From: Closterium sp. NIES-65
Taxonomy: Eukaryota; Streptophyta; Zygnematophyceae; Desmidiales; Closteriaceae
DNA length: 64,000 bases
Direction of reading: 5' to 3'
Assembly: GCA_948144175.1 (NCBI GenBank)
Contig: CANXME010000106.1
Location: forward strand, 1,240,001-1,304,000
Shown: in pieces, positions 20,936-31,683 of the stretch
Layout of the letters: every line of letters starts with the position of its first letter
Numbering within the stretch: position 1 is the stretch's first letter
Notes under the pieces: model-generated
The model's database searches: none
What the model was told of the DNA's origin: nothing
The model's input: only the letters and a program-made list of their open reading frames with translations
Position numbers and translations under genes: made by a program

Positions 20936-21054
20936 TGTCAAATTATAATGTTGTGTAGGCTACAGTGGGGTAGTCTATATGGGGTACACATTTCTAGGGT
21001 TGCATATTTGTATCACTCTCATTCCTTAGTCAATCATTCTCGTTCATTTTCACA
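20936..21054 (+). repeat. C3 5' LTR
   Basis: 119 bp, TGTCAAATTATAATG...TTTTCACA, same family as the C1 LTR. Confidence 0.93.
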
Positions 21055-21092
21055 TGGTTTCAGAGCACATATGCTCTTGGCCTGTGGGCCCT
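21055..21092 (+). promoter_or_regulatory. C3 primer-binding site with tRNA-like extension
   Basis: tggtttcagagc adjoins the LTR and differs by one base from the tRNA-iMet complement. About ten bases later, ttggcctgtgggccc resembles the complement of the variable loop and anticodon stem of that tRNA. Confidence 0.75.
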
Positions 21093-21224
21093 ACTACTAC
21101 TTCTGTTGCTACTCGATCTGTCGCACGCCCCGTGGCGTGCGACCTATTTGCGCGCGGCGATTTTCTCTCTGACGCGCGCCCCGAGGCGCACGGCCCTGTT
21201 CCTCCTAAGCCTGCCACTCACCGC

Positions 21225-22140
21225 TGCCCCGTCGCGGCCCCATCTTGTCGCGCCGCCCTAGCAGCCGCGTCACGCCGCCCTAGCGGCCCCGTCACCTACC
21301 CCTGCGGCCCCGGCGCCACCCATCCCGGCCCCGGCTCCGCCCTTCCTGGCCCCGGCGCCACCTCGGCTGGCCCCGTCGCCTACCCCGGCGACCCCAACGC
21401 CGCCCTTCCCGACCCGGCCCCGGCTCTGCTGGCCCCGTCGCCTGCCCCTGCGGCCCCGGCTCTGCCATTCCTGGCCCCGGCGTCACCTCGGCTGGCCCTG
21501 TCCCCTACCCCGGCGACCCGGACGCCGCCCTTCCCGACCCGGCCCCGCCTCTGCTGGCCCCGTCGCCTACCCCTGCAGCCCCGGCGCTGCCCTTCCCGAC
21601 CCCGACGCCACCTCTGCTGGCCCCGACGCCGCCCTTACCGGCCCCGGCGCCACCTCTACTGGCCCCGTCGCCTACCTCTGCGGCTCCGACACCGCCCTAC
21701 CCGGCCCCAGCGCCGCCCTTCCCAGCCCCGGCGCCGCCTCTGCTGGACCCGTCACCTACCCTGTGGCCCCGGCGCCACCTCTGCTGGCCCCGTCGCCGCT
21801 ACACCTGGCCCCGCCGCCGTCCCCAAGCGGCCCCGCCATCACCACCGAGCCGCCGACGCCGCCGAGCTCCTACCGAGCCGCCCGAGCCGCAGCGCCACCT
21901 GATCCGCCCGAGCCGCCGGGTCGCCGAGCCGCCGAGCTGCAGTTGCTGCCGAGCCGCCGTACCGCCGAGCCGCCCGAGCCGCGCGAGCCGCCGAGTCGCC
22001 GAGCCGCAGTTGCCGCCGAGCCGCCCTAGTCGCCCGAGCCGCTGAGCCGCAGTTGCTGCCGAGCCGCCGTGCCGCCGAGCCGCCCGAGCCGCCCGCACCG
22101 CCGAGTCGCCGAGTCGCCAAGCCTGTACTTCCCACCACTG
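21225..22140 (+). repeat. C3 leader: 21-bp GC-rich minisatellite and Pro/Arg triplet repeats
   Basis: Units like ggccccggctccgcccttcct recur from about 21290 to 21830. They are followed by gagccgcccgagccgc-type repeats to 22110. The structure is the same as the C1 leader but with a different unit sequence. Confidence 0.85.
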
Positions 22141-22524
22141 ATGCAGCCCCAGCGACGTCCGCGTGAGTCCCTCACGCCTCAGCAACTGCGTGAGTGGTAC
22201 GCTGGTTGGGGTTGTAGGGGTGGTGGCGCTGCTACTGCTACCACTACTGCTGCTACTACTACTGGCGGCGGCCAGATGCAGCTCCAGCGACGCCCCCGTG
22301 CGTCTCTCACGCCCCTGCAGCTTCGTGAGTGGTACGCTCAGAGTAGAGGGTCTCTCAGTTCTGTTCGCTGCTCTTACGTGATTCACACTGGTGCTCGGAC
22401 TGGTCAGCCTTGTGAGACACCTAGTCACACACAGTCCCGCTGCTTCGCCCGTCTGAGCGACGCCCGGCGTACCGAGTTTGGCGACGAGGCTGAGCTCCCC
22501 GACTGGGTGGAGCTGCTTAGGTAG
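22141..22524 (+). pseudogene. C3 duplicated linker module and CX13C zinc-finger-like domain
   Basis: The frame begins MQPQRRPRESLTPQQLREWY at 22141, repeats as MQLQRRPRASLTPLQLREWY about 135 bp later, then gives the Cys-rich module RCSYVIHTG...GQPCETPSHTQSRC and FARLSDARRTEF, ending LPDWVELLR with a TAG. Spacing is Cys-X13-Cys-X4-His-X4-Cys. In C1 and C2 this sits at the gag C-terminus, so here it is all that is left of gag. Confidence 0.7.
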
Positions 22525-23118
22525 AGGGTAGATATATTTGCTCTTGACTATGATGCTATTCTCACCGCCATGTATGCATTGCCTACTAGTGCTGACCGTG
22601 CCGGTCACCTGTGCGTACCGCCTGACCCGGGTATAGAGCCTACTGCTCTAGGTGCTGGTGAGGGTGCTGCTCTGGGTGCTAGTGAGTCTCCTGCTCCAGG
22701 TACTGGTGAGGCTGCTGCTCTAGGTGCTAGTGAGGCTGCTGCTCTAGGTGCCGGTGCGTCTGCTTCCTCAGGTGCTGGTGAGTCTGCGCTCTCAGGTACC
22801 GCGTTGGCTTCGGCCTCCCTCACCTTCACCCTTGACTCAGGGGCTTCTCGCTCCTTCTTTCGAGACCGCACCACACTCACGCCGCTTGGTCGGCCAGTTG
22901 CACTCTCTCTGGCAGACCCCACTGGGGGTCCTGTCCTTGCTCACTTCTCCACTGTCCTCCCGTGTCCGGCGGCCCCCTCTGGCACCCTGTCTGGTCTTTA
23001 CCTCCCCTCGTTCTCTACAAACTTGGTGAGTGGTGCTGACCTACAGGTTGCGGGGGTTCACCAGTTTACTCCTGCGAGTCAGCGGGTGACCCACTGCACG
23101 GACGCTCGGACAGGGTGA
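22525..23118 (+). pseudogene. C3 protease
   Basis: An open frame from the MYALPTSADRAG spacer through DPGIEPTALGAGEG-type Ala/Gly repeats to TLDSGASRSFFRDRTTLTPL. The catalytic Asp codon is at 22834 and the DSGAS motif is intact. PSFSTNLVSGADL follows. A TGA ends the frame after DARTG at 23116, where related copies read on (R-H-L-A-T-F). Confidence 0.85.
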
Positions 23119-24720
23119 AACCTGGCCACGTTTACACGTCGGCCGGGGTCGAGCCTGTACACACTGACCACTGCGTCTCCTCCAGTCACTGCGTCTGGTC
23201 AGGTAGCTGCGTCGGGTCAGGTGTTTGCTGCAGCGTCCAGGTCTAGTCCTGAGTCTGCCCCTTGCTCGTGTCATCTCCTGTCTCACGAGACTCTTCTCTG
23301 GCACCACCGCCTTGGTCACCCCTCCCTGCTTCGTCTCCAAAGCATGGCCTCCCGTGTCCTTGTCTCTGGTCTTCCCCGGTCCCTCCCTACCCTTCCTTCG
23401 GGGCCTAGCCCTACCTGCGTCCCCTATGTCGAGGGGCGACAGCGGGCTGCCCCTCACTCCTCTCAGTTTCCTCCGAAAGAGGCCCCGCTGCAGACGCTTC
23501 ACATGGACGTGTGGGGCCCGGCCCGCGTCCGTGGACAGGGTCACAAGCGCTACTTCCTGCTGGTGGTTAACGACTACTCGCGTTACACCACGGTCTTCCC
23601 CTTGCGCAGCAAGGGTGATGTCAATGAGGTGTTGATCGACTACATCCGCTCAGCTCGTCTCCAGCTCAGGTGGAGCTTCGGCTCGGACTTTCCTGTTCTG
23701 CGTCTGCACTCTGACAGAGGCGGAGAGTTCTCCTCTGGCCTTCTGCGAGCCTACTGTCGTGCGCGAGGCATCCGCCAGACCTTTACGCTTCCGGACTCTC
23801 CACAGCAAAATGGGATTGCTGAGCGCCGCATTGGCATGGTCATGGACGTCGCTCGTACGTCCATGATGCATGCGGCTGCCCCCCATTTTCTGTGGCCGTT
23901 TGCGGTTCGGTACGCGGCGCATCAGATCAACCTTCACCCCAGGGTCTCCATGCCGGAGACCTCCCCAGCTTTGCTGTGGACGGGGAAGGTGGGCGATGCG
24001 TCTGCGTTCCGTGTCTGGTGATCTCGGGCGTTTGTCCGCGACTTGTCTCCGGACAAGCTGTCCCCTCGTGCTGCTCCTTGCGTCTTCCTTGGCTTCCCCC
24101 CTGACGCGCCAGGGTGGCAGTTCTACCACCCCACCTCTCGTCGTGTTCTGTCCTCTCAGGACGTCACGTTTGACGAGTCAGTCCCCTACTACCGCCTCTT
24201 CCCCTACTGCACTCCTTCCCTCCCCCCGCCACCGCTCTTCCTTGTGCCAGGTCCCCCCCCCGTAGACCCCCTTCCCCCTCAGGGTCCTGCCCCTTCAGGT
24301 GTGTCCCACGTAGACGCAGTCGAGCCGGTCGAGGTTAGTGGTGACTCTGGTGCTGCTGTGGGTGCTGAGCCTGGGGGTGCTGACTCTAGGGGTGCTGCGC
24401 GGGTGGGTACTACGCCTGGGGGTGCTGGGCCTTCGGGTGGTACTGCTGGGGGTGCTGAGCTTGGGGGTGCTGCGACTGGGGGTGCTGAGCCAGGGGGTGC
24501 TACGCCTGGGGGTGCTGAGCCTGGAGGTCCTACGTTTGGAGGTGCTGAGCCTGGGGGTGCCACGTCTGGAGCTGCTGAGTCTGGGGGTGCGGAGCCGGCG
24601 GCCGCTGGGCCTGCTCGTGTGGCGTCTGGCGGTACTGGGCTTGGAGGTTCTCCGGGTGCTTCGTCTCGGCGGGAGCCACTCTCTCCACAGGAGCTGCGTG
24701 GGTGGTTTGCCCGGCGCTAG
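23119..24720 (+). pseudogene. C3 integrase and first half of linker
   Basis: Contains LLWHHRLGHPSLLRL and CVPYVEGRQ (the second zinc Cys is Tyr), then HMDVWGPARV, RLHSDRGGEFSS and QQNGIAERRIG, giving the D, D, E triad with 35-residue-type spacing. TGG to TGA at 24019-24021 stops the frame after SAFRVW. The reading then resumes with SRAFVRDLSPDKLS, VFLGFPPDAPGWQFYHP and the GGAEPGG repeat linker, ending in TAG at 24718. Confidence 0.85.
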
Positions 24721-27287
24721 AGGCGTACTGCTGGAGCTTCTCTGGCTGCTAAGGGTGTTGGTGTCGCCGGTCCCGGAGGTGCTCGTGCCGCGAGTACTGG
24801 AGCTGCCGGGCCTACGGGTTTGCCTGGAGCTGGAGCTGCTGAGGGTGTTGGCGCTGAGGCTACTGCTGTCAGACCTGGAGGCGGTCCTGCTGGGGGTGCT
24901 GCTGGTGCTACTGGAGGTACTAGAGCTGGAGGTGCTGCCGGCTCTGGTCCTGCTGCGGGTGCTGCTGGTCCTGCTGGAGGTCCTGCAGCTGGCGGTGTTG
25001 TTGGCGCTAGTGCTGTCTTTGCTTTGTCTAGAGTCGCCGCGCGGCCTCGGCCGTACTCCGTTCTGCTCCATCAGCAGGTTCTTGGTCTTCCTCCTCCCTT
25101 AGAGTATCCACCGCTTGTCCTGTCCCAGCCACAGCTACCGCCGGCCTCCCCACTGCCTGCTCCTTCTTCCTACAGTGGTCCTACTGGAGGTCTTGCTGAG
25201 CATCGTGAGCCTGCGTCTCGTCGTGCGTTGCCTGTTCATGCTGCTTGCACTAGTGGTCGCAGTTCGCGTCAGCATCCTCCTTTTGTCCCTGCGTCGCACC
25301 GGATGTCTCTGCGTCCGTCCAGTGCTCCTCTGCGTGCCTCTTTGCCTTCTCCTCCTGAGTCCCCTCTTCTTGCACTAGCCGACCCGGAGTCGGACTCTCT
25401 TCGTGCTGCCAGTCCTACTGTCACGCGTCTCCTTGCTACTATCGTCACTGACCCCTCCTTTGAGTCCACTGCTGCGTCTGCTCTTGTTGCTAAGCTCGTC
25501 GACTTTGCTGCTCGCTGTCGTCTCAACTACGCTGCTAGTCTTGTTGCTGAGTCTGCGCCTGTCTGTCCTCCGTCTGTCGGGGGTGAGTGTGCTCTTGGCA
25601 CGGACGTCCTTGAGGACAGGCATGAGGAGTTCCAGTGTCTGGCTGCTGCTTCACCTCATCTCGTGTCCGTACTGCTTACCCCTGAGGGAGACCCGGATGC
25701 ACTTAACATCCCGACTCCGCGCTCTTACGCGGAGGCCGTAGAGGGTCCCTACTCCTCTCAGTGGCAGGCAGCTGTGGATGCAGAGATGGCTTCCTGGAAG
25801 TCCACAGGCACCTACGTTGACGCAGTTCCCCCTCCTGGGGCGAACATCGTCAGTGGCATGTGGATCTTCAGGGTGAAGCGGCCGCCAGGTTCTCCACCTG
25901 TCATCAAGGCGCGGTACGTGGCTCGTGGCTTCAGTCAACAGCAGGGAGTTGACTACTTTCAGACCTTCTCTCCCACCCCGAAGATGACCACTCTTCGGGT
26001 GCTGCTACTCATAGCCGCTCAGCGTGACTACGAGCTTCACTCCCTTGACTTCAACACTGCTTTCTTGCAGGGTAGCCTGCACGAGGAGATCTGGCTGCGC
26101 CGTCCACCTGGCTTCACTGGGACTTTCCCTCCTGGCACCCAGTGGAGCCTCCGACGGCCAGTCTACGGTCTCCGTCAGGCACCGCGCGAGTGGCACGACA
26201 CATTCAGGACTACACTTGTGGCTCTTGGGTTTGCTCCCTCTACTGCTGACCTGTCGCTGTTTCTGCGCACCGACACCTCTCTGCCGCCGTTCTACATCCT
26301 CGTGTACGTCGACGACTTGGTCTTTGCCATTGCTGACACTGCTGGACTCGCCCACGTGAAGTCCGTGCTGCAGAAGAGACACACGTGCACAGACCTGGGT
26401 GAACCGTGCAGCTACCTTGGCTTGCAGATCACCCGGGACAGAGCACGCCGCACCATTACCCTGACTCAGTCACACATGGTGCAACAGGTCCTTCAGCGCT
26501 TCGGCTTCACGTACTCCTCGCCTCAGGCCACTCCTCTGCCTACTTCCACTCACTCTTAGCTCTGCCTTCGGATGAGTCCGTAGAGTTGAGTGGCCCGTAC
26601 CCAGAGCTTGTTGGCTGCCTCATGTACCCGATGACCTGCACTCGACCTGACCTTGCATACCCTCTTAGCATTCTTGCACGCTATGTTGCTCCTGGAAGAC
26701 ACAGACCAGAGCTCATGGCTGCAGCGAAGAGGGTGTTGCGCTACTTGTGCAGTACGTCGGGCATGGGGCTAGTGCTTGGAGGGCAGAGTCCAGTGGTCCT
26801 CACTGGGCACGTAGACGCTTCTTGGGCTGACGACCAGGCTACACAGCGGTCGTCACAGGATTACACCTTCAGTCTTGGTTCCGGCTCTGTTTCGTGGCGG
26901 GCTACTCGCTCGTCTTCTGTTCTCGGCTCCAGTTGTGAGGCTGAGATCTACGCCGGGGCCATGGCTGCACAGGAGCTTTGCTGGCTCACCTACCTGCTGA
27001 CTGACCTCGGAGAGCCGCCTTGTTCTCCTCCATTTCTCTACGTAGACAACAAGGCCATGCTGGCCTTGTGTCGGGAGCAGCGCCTGGAGCACAGAACGAA
27101 GCACATTGCTCTCCGCTACTTTCTTGCTCGTGAGTTGCAGCAGCGTGGTCGGTTGCGACTTGCGTACGTGGCCTCTGAGGCCAACACTGCTGATATCTTC
27201 ACTAAGGCACTTGCGCCTTGTGATCATCAGTGCTTTTGTACTCAGCTTGGTCTTGTGCCTCTCTTGCCTCACTTACTCACTTCTTGA
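24721..27287 (+). pseudogene. C3 second half of linker, RT and RNase H
   Basis: A frame of about 579 codons includes the Gly/Ala linker, SYAEAVEGPYSSQWQAAVDAE, KARYVARGFSQQQ, LDFNTAFLQGSLHEE and YVDDLVFAIADT. A frameshift near 26545 (PTSTHS, TAG) moves RNase H to another frame, which runs LALPSDESVELSGPYPELVG to YVDNKAMLAL, TKHIALRYF and HLLTS. The region 24721-24820 holds one further frame change. All RT catalytic residues I can check are present. Confidence 0.88.
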
Positions 27288-27497
27288 CCTTGCTTGTACT
27301 GTGACATATATATATACTCCTGCTCTGGCTTGTGTAGCCTGTTATATATATGTGTGTTCCTGCATGTGAACTGGCCTTCTGGCCTTGAACTTGTGCTCGG
27401 AATGTGTGGTGACTTTGTGATCCACCCTCAGCTTTGCTTTGCTTTGCTTGACTGGTCTTGTGACCCCTTGTTCTCCCCCACTTTGCCTATGGGGGTG

Positions 27498-27616
27498 TGT
27501 CAAATTATAATGTTGTGTAGGCTATAGTGGGGTAGTCTATATGGGGTACACATTTCTAGGGTTGCATATTTGTATCACTTTCCTTCCTTAGTCAATCATT
27601 CTTGTTCATTTTCACA
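27498..27616 (+). repeat. C3 3' LTR
   Basis: 119 bp, preceded by the polypurine tract gcctatgggggtg and followed by TSD cttct. The stretch 27288-27497 is the 3' untranslated region with tatatata runs. Confidence 0.93.
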
Positions 27617-29023
27617 CTTCTTCGGGTCAATCTCGACCCCAGCCTCCTAAATTACGTGCCCCACAAACTCTAATCTATCCTGAAAAACTCGCACTTGGAA
27701 CCCTTGGTCAGTAGGCGGTGCTCGTCTAAAACTTCAAATACTACTTCCAGATCTGCTGATCGCAATTGTAGACGAGGATACTATCGAGGTAAACTATCAC
27801 GCATTTATCTAAGACCGGTCTAAACGCCTCATCCATGGTCATGTGAAATGTCGCCAGTGCGTTGGTCAGCCCGAATGGCATCACTATGTACTTGTATGGC
27901 CCGTTCCTAGTCCTTAAAGCCGTCTTGGCGCAGTCCGATGGTTCGACCCTTACCTGTTGGTAACCTCCTCGTAATTCAATTTTCGAAAAGTCCCGTGCTG
28001 TTCGCAGTTGATGGTATCGCGACTTGACTGTTATCCTGTTCAGTGCTCTGTAGTCAATGCACATGCAAAAACCTTTGTCCTTTTTTGGTGTGAACAGTAT
28101 CGGTGCGGCAAACGGTGACGAGCTCGGTCGGATGAATTTATTCTCTAACAGGTAATCTAACTGCTTCCTTGGTTCGTCGAGCTGGGGCTTTGTCAGTCTA
28201 AACTGTTGCTGTACAGTTGGCTGTGCCCCCGGTTCTAACTCTATCCGGTGATCGTGCGCCTCCTTAGGTGGGAATCCCTTCGGTAAATCGTCTGGAAAAA
28301 TCCCCGGGTACTGTTTCAATAGTTCCTGTAGTTCAGGCGGTACCGCTGCCAGTAGTTTCTGAAAATTACTCAGCTGCTCTGCTTCTCCTTCACATGCTAT
28401 GTCCACTACATACACGTTAGCTTCAGTGGCGACAGCCCGTTTCATCGTGATGGCGTTGATGTGGACCGTTGAAGACTCGGGCGATTGCCAGCGAGGTAGC
28501 TCGACCCAGTTACTGCTACTTCGCACAGTGCAGCTACCCGTCGTCCAGTCGATTCGCAGGTTATACCGTTGCAGCCAGTCACGTCCGAGTAAAATGTCGT
28601 GCCCATCCAGTGTTGTCGCGAGCATTTCCTGTGTAAATCGGAAGTTCCCCCCTCAGCGGACTTTAACTCTCTCCACCTTCTCCCGCATGGCCAGCGGCAT
28701 GCCGTCGACTAAGCGTGCATATATCTCCAGTAAACATCGACTAAGTCTCAGTTGCAGCTTCCGTGCGGTTGCAGTATTTACTAAGCTGCCACTTGCTCCT
28801 CCATCTATAAAAATTGTCACTGCTGCTCCCTGTATTTTCCTGTGAATCAGTATTGGGCAATCCGTCACTGTACCCTCCTCATTCATCCAAGCCCGATCGA
28901 TAGCGTGAATCAGTGTTGTGACTCGGTGAGGGTCGGTGAAGTTGGGCGAGCAGGTAGTCTCGTCAGTAGTTGGCCCGACTTCTATTGACTGCTGGCGTTT
29001 CCCTACCTCTAAGACTCCCTCCC
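27617..29023 (-). pseudogene. G1 protease and reverse transcriptase
   Basis: Minus frames. The protease has TIFIDGGASGSLV (Asp-Gly-Gly in place of Asp-Ser/Thr-Gly), then HDILLGRDWLQRYNLRIDW. RT follows with PKEAHDHRIELEPGA, NKFIRPSSSPFAAPILFTPK, CIDYRALNRIT, KIELRGGYQQ and MPFGLTNALATF, and then YLDSILVYN in place of YLDDILV, so the second catalytic Asp is Ser. Protease and RT frames are separated by a shift near 28640. The segment ends in DPKK at the C3 TSD. Confidence 0.85.
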
Positions 29024-30160
29024 CTACTCTACTCCACAGCACCTTAGTTCCTCTGGACATTCACTCTTGCGATGGCCCGACCTATTGCTAGCAAAGCAGC
29101 GCCCCTTAAACAGCGCGGCAGCTGCATTCGTTGCAACGACGTCTACGGTGGCGTGCTCGATCGGTCCACGAGGGCGATGTCTGTAGTAGGACCACGGTCT
29201 CGGATGGCACAAAATGTGGTTTTTCTCGGCGCGCGCGAGGATCTCGTTAAAATTTGAGGGCCCGCGTAGCATGATTTTGTGCGAGATGTCCGGTTTCAGC
29301 CCTCTGACGTAATGGTTAATCTGTTCCGCTTCATGCATGTAGCCGACTTGCTCACATAATGCGAGAAAACCGCTCGTATAGTCTTGGACTGACCCTAGCT
29401 GTCGCCAATTACGCAGCCTCTGACGCGTCGAAATAGAAGCCGCGATCGGATCAAAGCGCGCCCGAAGCCCTGCGCACCACGCATCCCACATGCTGTATTG
29501 GGCGGTTTCGCAGAAAGAACTCCAGGGGACGGCTGGGCCTGTGGGCTCTCCCTCTTGCGACGGCGGCTCGTAGGCGCGTGGCGACGTCACGATGACTCGC
29601 CACCAGTTCATGGTGGGGCCCCTCAGCAACGAAACGGCATAGCGGATCTTCGATGCATCCGACTCGACGTAATTCGCGTCGAAGAAAACGTTCATTGTGA
29701 AGACCCACGATTGAACCATCGGACCTCCACGTTGGCTCGGATCGATGCAGGGCAGGCGCTGCGGCTTGAGTGGCATCAGTGCCATGAAGTCGTTGTTGCC
29801 ATTTGTTGCTGCGAACTCCAAGTGCCGACGGGCTTTGCGAGGCCCTTGTGTGCTTGGCGCGGCCCTGTTCCTCTCCATGCTATGCATTGATTGAGCGGCG
29901 CCATCACTGGCTGCTCCTGAGCGCTGTCCTACGCTGTCGTGTTGTGTCGGTGTGCGTGATGAGATGACGATCGGCTCCACCGATTGCGCGGGTGAATTTG
30001 CAGGTGCGTGTGTTAGGGCTTGTGCATTCACCGTCGACTGCTGGCGAGCAGAGTCGTGTTCTGCCGTAAGTGCCGCAATTTCGAGCCCTGAATTTTCGAG
30101 TTGGCCCACGAGACGGTCGAGCTGCCCCTGCGTCAGTGTTGCAAGAATAAATTCGACCAT
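29024..30160 (-). pseudogene. G1 gag
   Basis: Open frame of about 378 codons from the ATG at 30160 (MVEFILATLTQGQ). Residues around PKARRHLEFAATNGNN and LPCIDPSQR precede a gypsy capsid core: VFFDANYVESDASKIRYAVS, LLRGPTMNWW, ARFDPIAASISTRQRLRN, VGYMHEAEQINHYVRGLKPD. The zinc knuckle reads CFASNRSGHRKSEC: the second Cys is Ser, so it should not bind zinc normally. An upstream in-frame extension without ATG reaches 30226. It overlaps the protease frame by 37 bp. Confidence 0.82.
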
Positions 30161-30325
30161 GGCGAGGGTGTCGGGCAAGTTCAGCGAGAGCCTCTGTTGT
30201 GGCCGTGCGTGCTTACGAGAGAGCACTTCGAGCGGCGGTGCTTGTTCGCTAAGAGACGTCTACCCCCTCCAAAAATTGAGATTGTGGGGAAGCGAAGGTG
30301 TGGGTGCGGTCCGAGAGGAGATCGT

Positions 30326-30342
30326 AGGCTCTGAATACAAAT
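30326..30342 (-). promoter_or_regulatory. G1 primer-binding site
   Basis: Minus strand TTTGTATTCAGAGCC directly after the LTR end TCGTAACA. It is a decayed match to the tRNA-iMet complement TGGTATCAGAGCC. Confidence 0.7.
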
Positions 30343-30421
30343 TGTTACGATTGCAATTGAGCGAGCGAGCGAAGCTAAAAACAGAACAATGAGAAAAGGC
30401 ATGAGCGATGCATATATAGCG

Positions 30422-30665
30422 TGTCAGAATCTCGAGCTCTAAGAGGTAGTTGAGAGTTTAAGTGGGGCCTAGGCTTAGTAGCCTAGGCCAAGGAGGAGTC
30501 GAGTGGTTTGTGCCAAGGGAGAGTATCGAGAAAGTTGGGAATGAATGACTTCACTATAGGTTTGCAAGAACATATAGCAAATGAACAAAGAAGGTGCACC
30601 ACCTAACAAAGTTTATAATAGCTACACTAACTACAGCTACAGGCAGTTACAGATATATTCTAACA
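30422..30665 (-). repeat. TRIM1 3' LTR
   Basis: 244 bp, minus orientation, ending next to the polypurine tract at 30666-30680. Confidence 0.92.
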
Positions 30666-31648
30666 CTCCCCATAACTGCCAAAAGCAGGAGTCTGTGCAG
30701 TGACACAACCTGGATGGGTACACCACGAACTGAGAAAATAGCAATAGCAGGCAACAGGCAAAGTTACAAAGCAGGTACAGCAGGTCGACAGCAAGCAATT
30801 CCTGCCACCCCCTTACCCTCTCCCCCCCAAACCACCGGAGGGGCAGCAGGGAGAGTGAGGAGGCGGGCTGGCTCTGGCTGGTCACCCTCTCCATCTCCTC
30901 ACCCTCCCCCTCCCCCTCCCCCGCACACTGCTGCAGGAGCAGCAGAGGGGGGAAGAGAGGAGAGGTGGAGGGACGGCTGCTGGATAGTCTCACACCCGCC
31001 ACCCCAGTGCCACTCCCCCAGCTCCCCCACACCCTCACACCCTCCCCCCCAGCAGCAGCTGCAGCAGTGGGAACGAAAGGAGGAGGGGAAGGGAAGCACA
31101 CTACCCAACACTCCAACACCCGCCACCCCCATACCCTCCCCCCCACGGCTGCAGGGAGACGAAGGAGGAGGGGGTGGGCGGGAAGAAAGCCGCAGAGCGG
31201 CTACATAGGGTCGGCGCAAGTAGGTCAGGGGCGGCTACAGGGAGTGCAGGCGCGGGGTGAAGCAGAGGCACCGCCGAGTGCGCGAGGGGCGGGTACTTGG
31301 CGGTTCAGGACACCGTCGCAGGCGCCAAGGGCGGTTCCGCGGCGGCTCAAGGGCACCGTTGCGCATGCCACGGGGCGCACGACGAGCAGGGCACCGTCGC
31401 GTGCCACGGGGCGCACGACGGGCAAGTTAAAGTTTAGGGCACCGTCGTGTGCCTCGGGGCGTACGTCGAGCAGGGCACCGTCGCGTGCCACAGGGCGCAC
31501 GACGGGCAAGTTTAGAGCACCGTCGCGTGCCACGGGGCGCGCGACGGGTAGAGAAGGTGTCACTCGCCACCCGGGGGCGGGACAGGACGAAAATCGCCGC
31601 GCGCCCTAGGCGCGCGATCGGAAAAAAAGCAGCGAAAGCATAAGGTGT

Positions 31649-31683
31649 GCCCACAGGCCAGGACGAAACACGCTCTAATGCCA
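31649..31683 (-). promoter_or_regulatory. TRIM1 primer-binding site extended into a tRNA-iMet 3'-half complement
   Basis: Read on the plus strand, the blocks CCCACAGG, CC, AGGA, CGAAAC and CTCTAATGCCA occur in the same order and nearly the same spacing as in the 3' half of plant initiator tRNA-Met, ending in its CCA. The usual PBS covers only the last 12 or so of these 35 bases. Confidence 0.7.

Larger units (their letters stand above)
20936..27616 (+). mobile_element. Ty1/copia element C3, gag-less, inserted in G1 RT
   Basis: The 119-bp LTRs (20936-21054, 27498-27616) differ at about four positions, with TSD cttct (20931-20935, 27617-27621). Internal order: PBS, 21-bp-repeat leader, zinc-finger module, protease, integrase, linker, RT, RNase H. 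The whole capsid-coding region seen in C1 and C2 is absent. It has stops in the protease-integrase junction and integrase and a frameshift in RNase H. Otherwise it is the best-preserved pol of the lineage. Confidence 0.95.

Noticed and set aside
30637-31563. Protein-coding genes inside TRIM1
   Set aside because: Frames are CT-rich or PVARDGAL repeats without domains, and the segment is the interior of a short LTR element.
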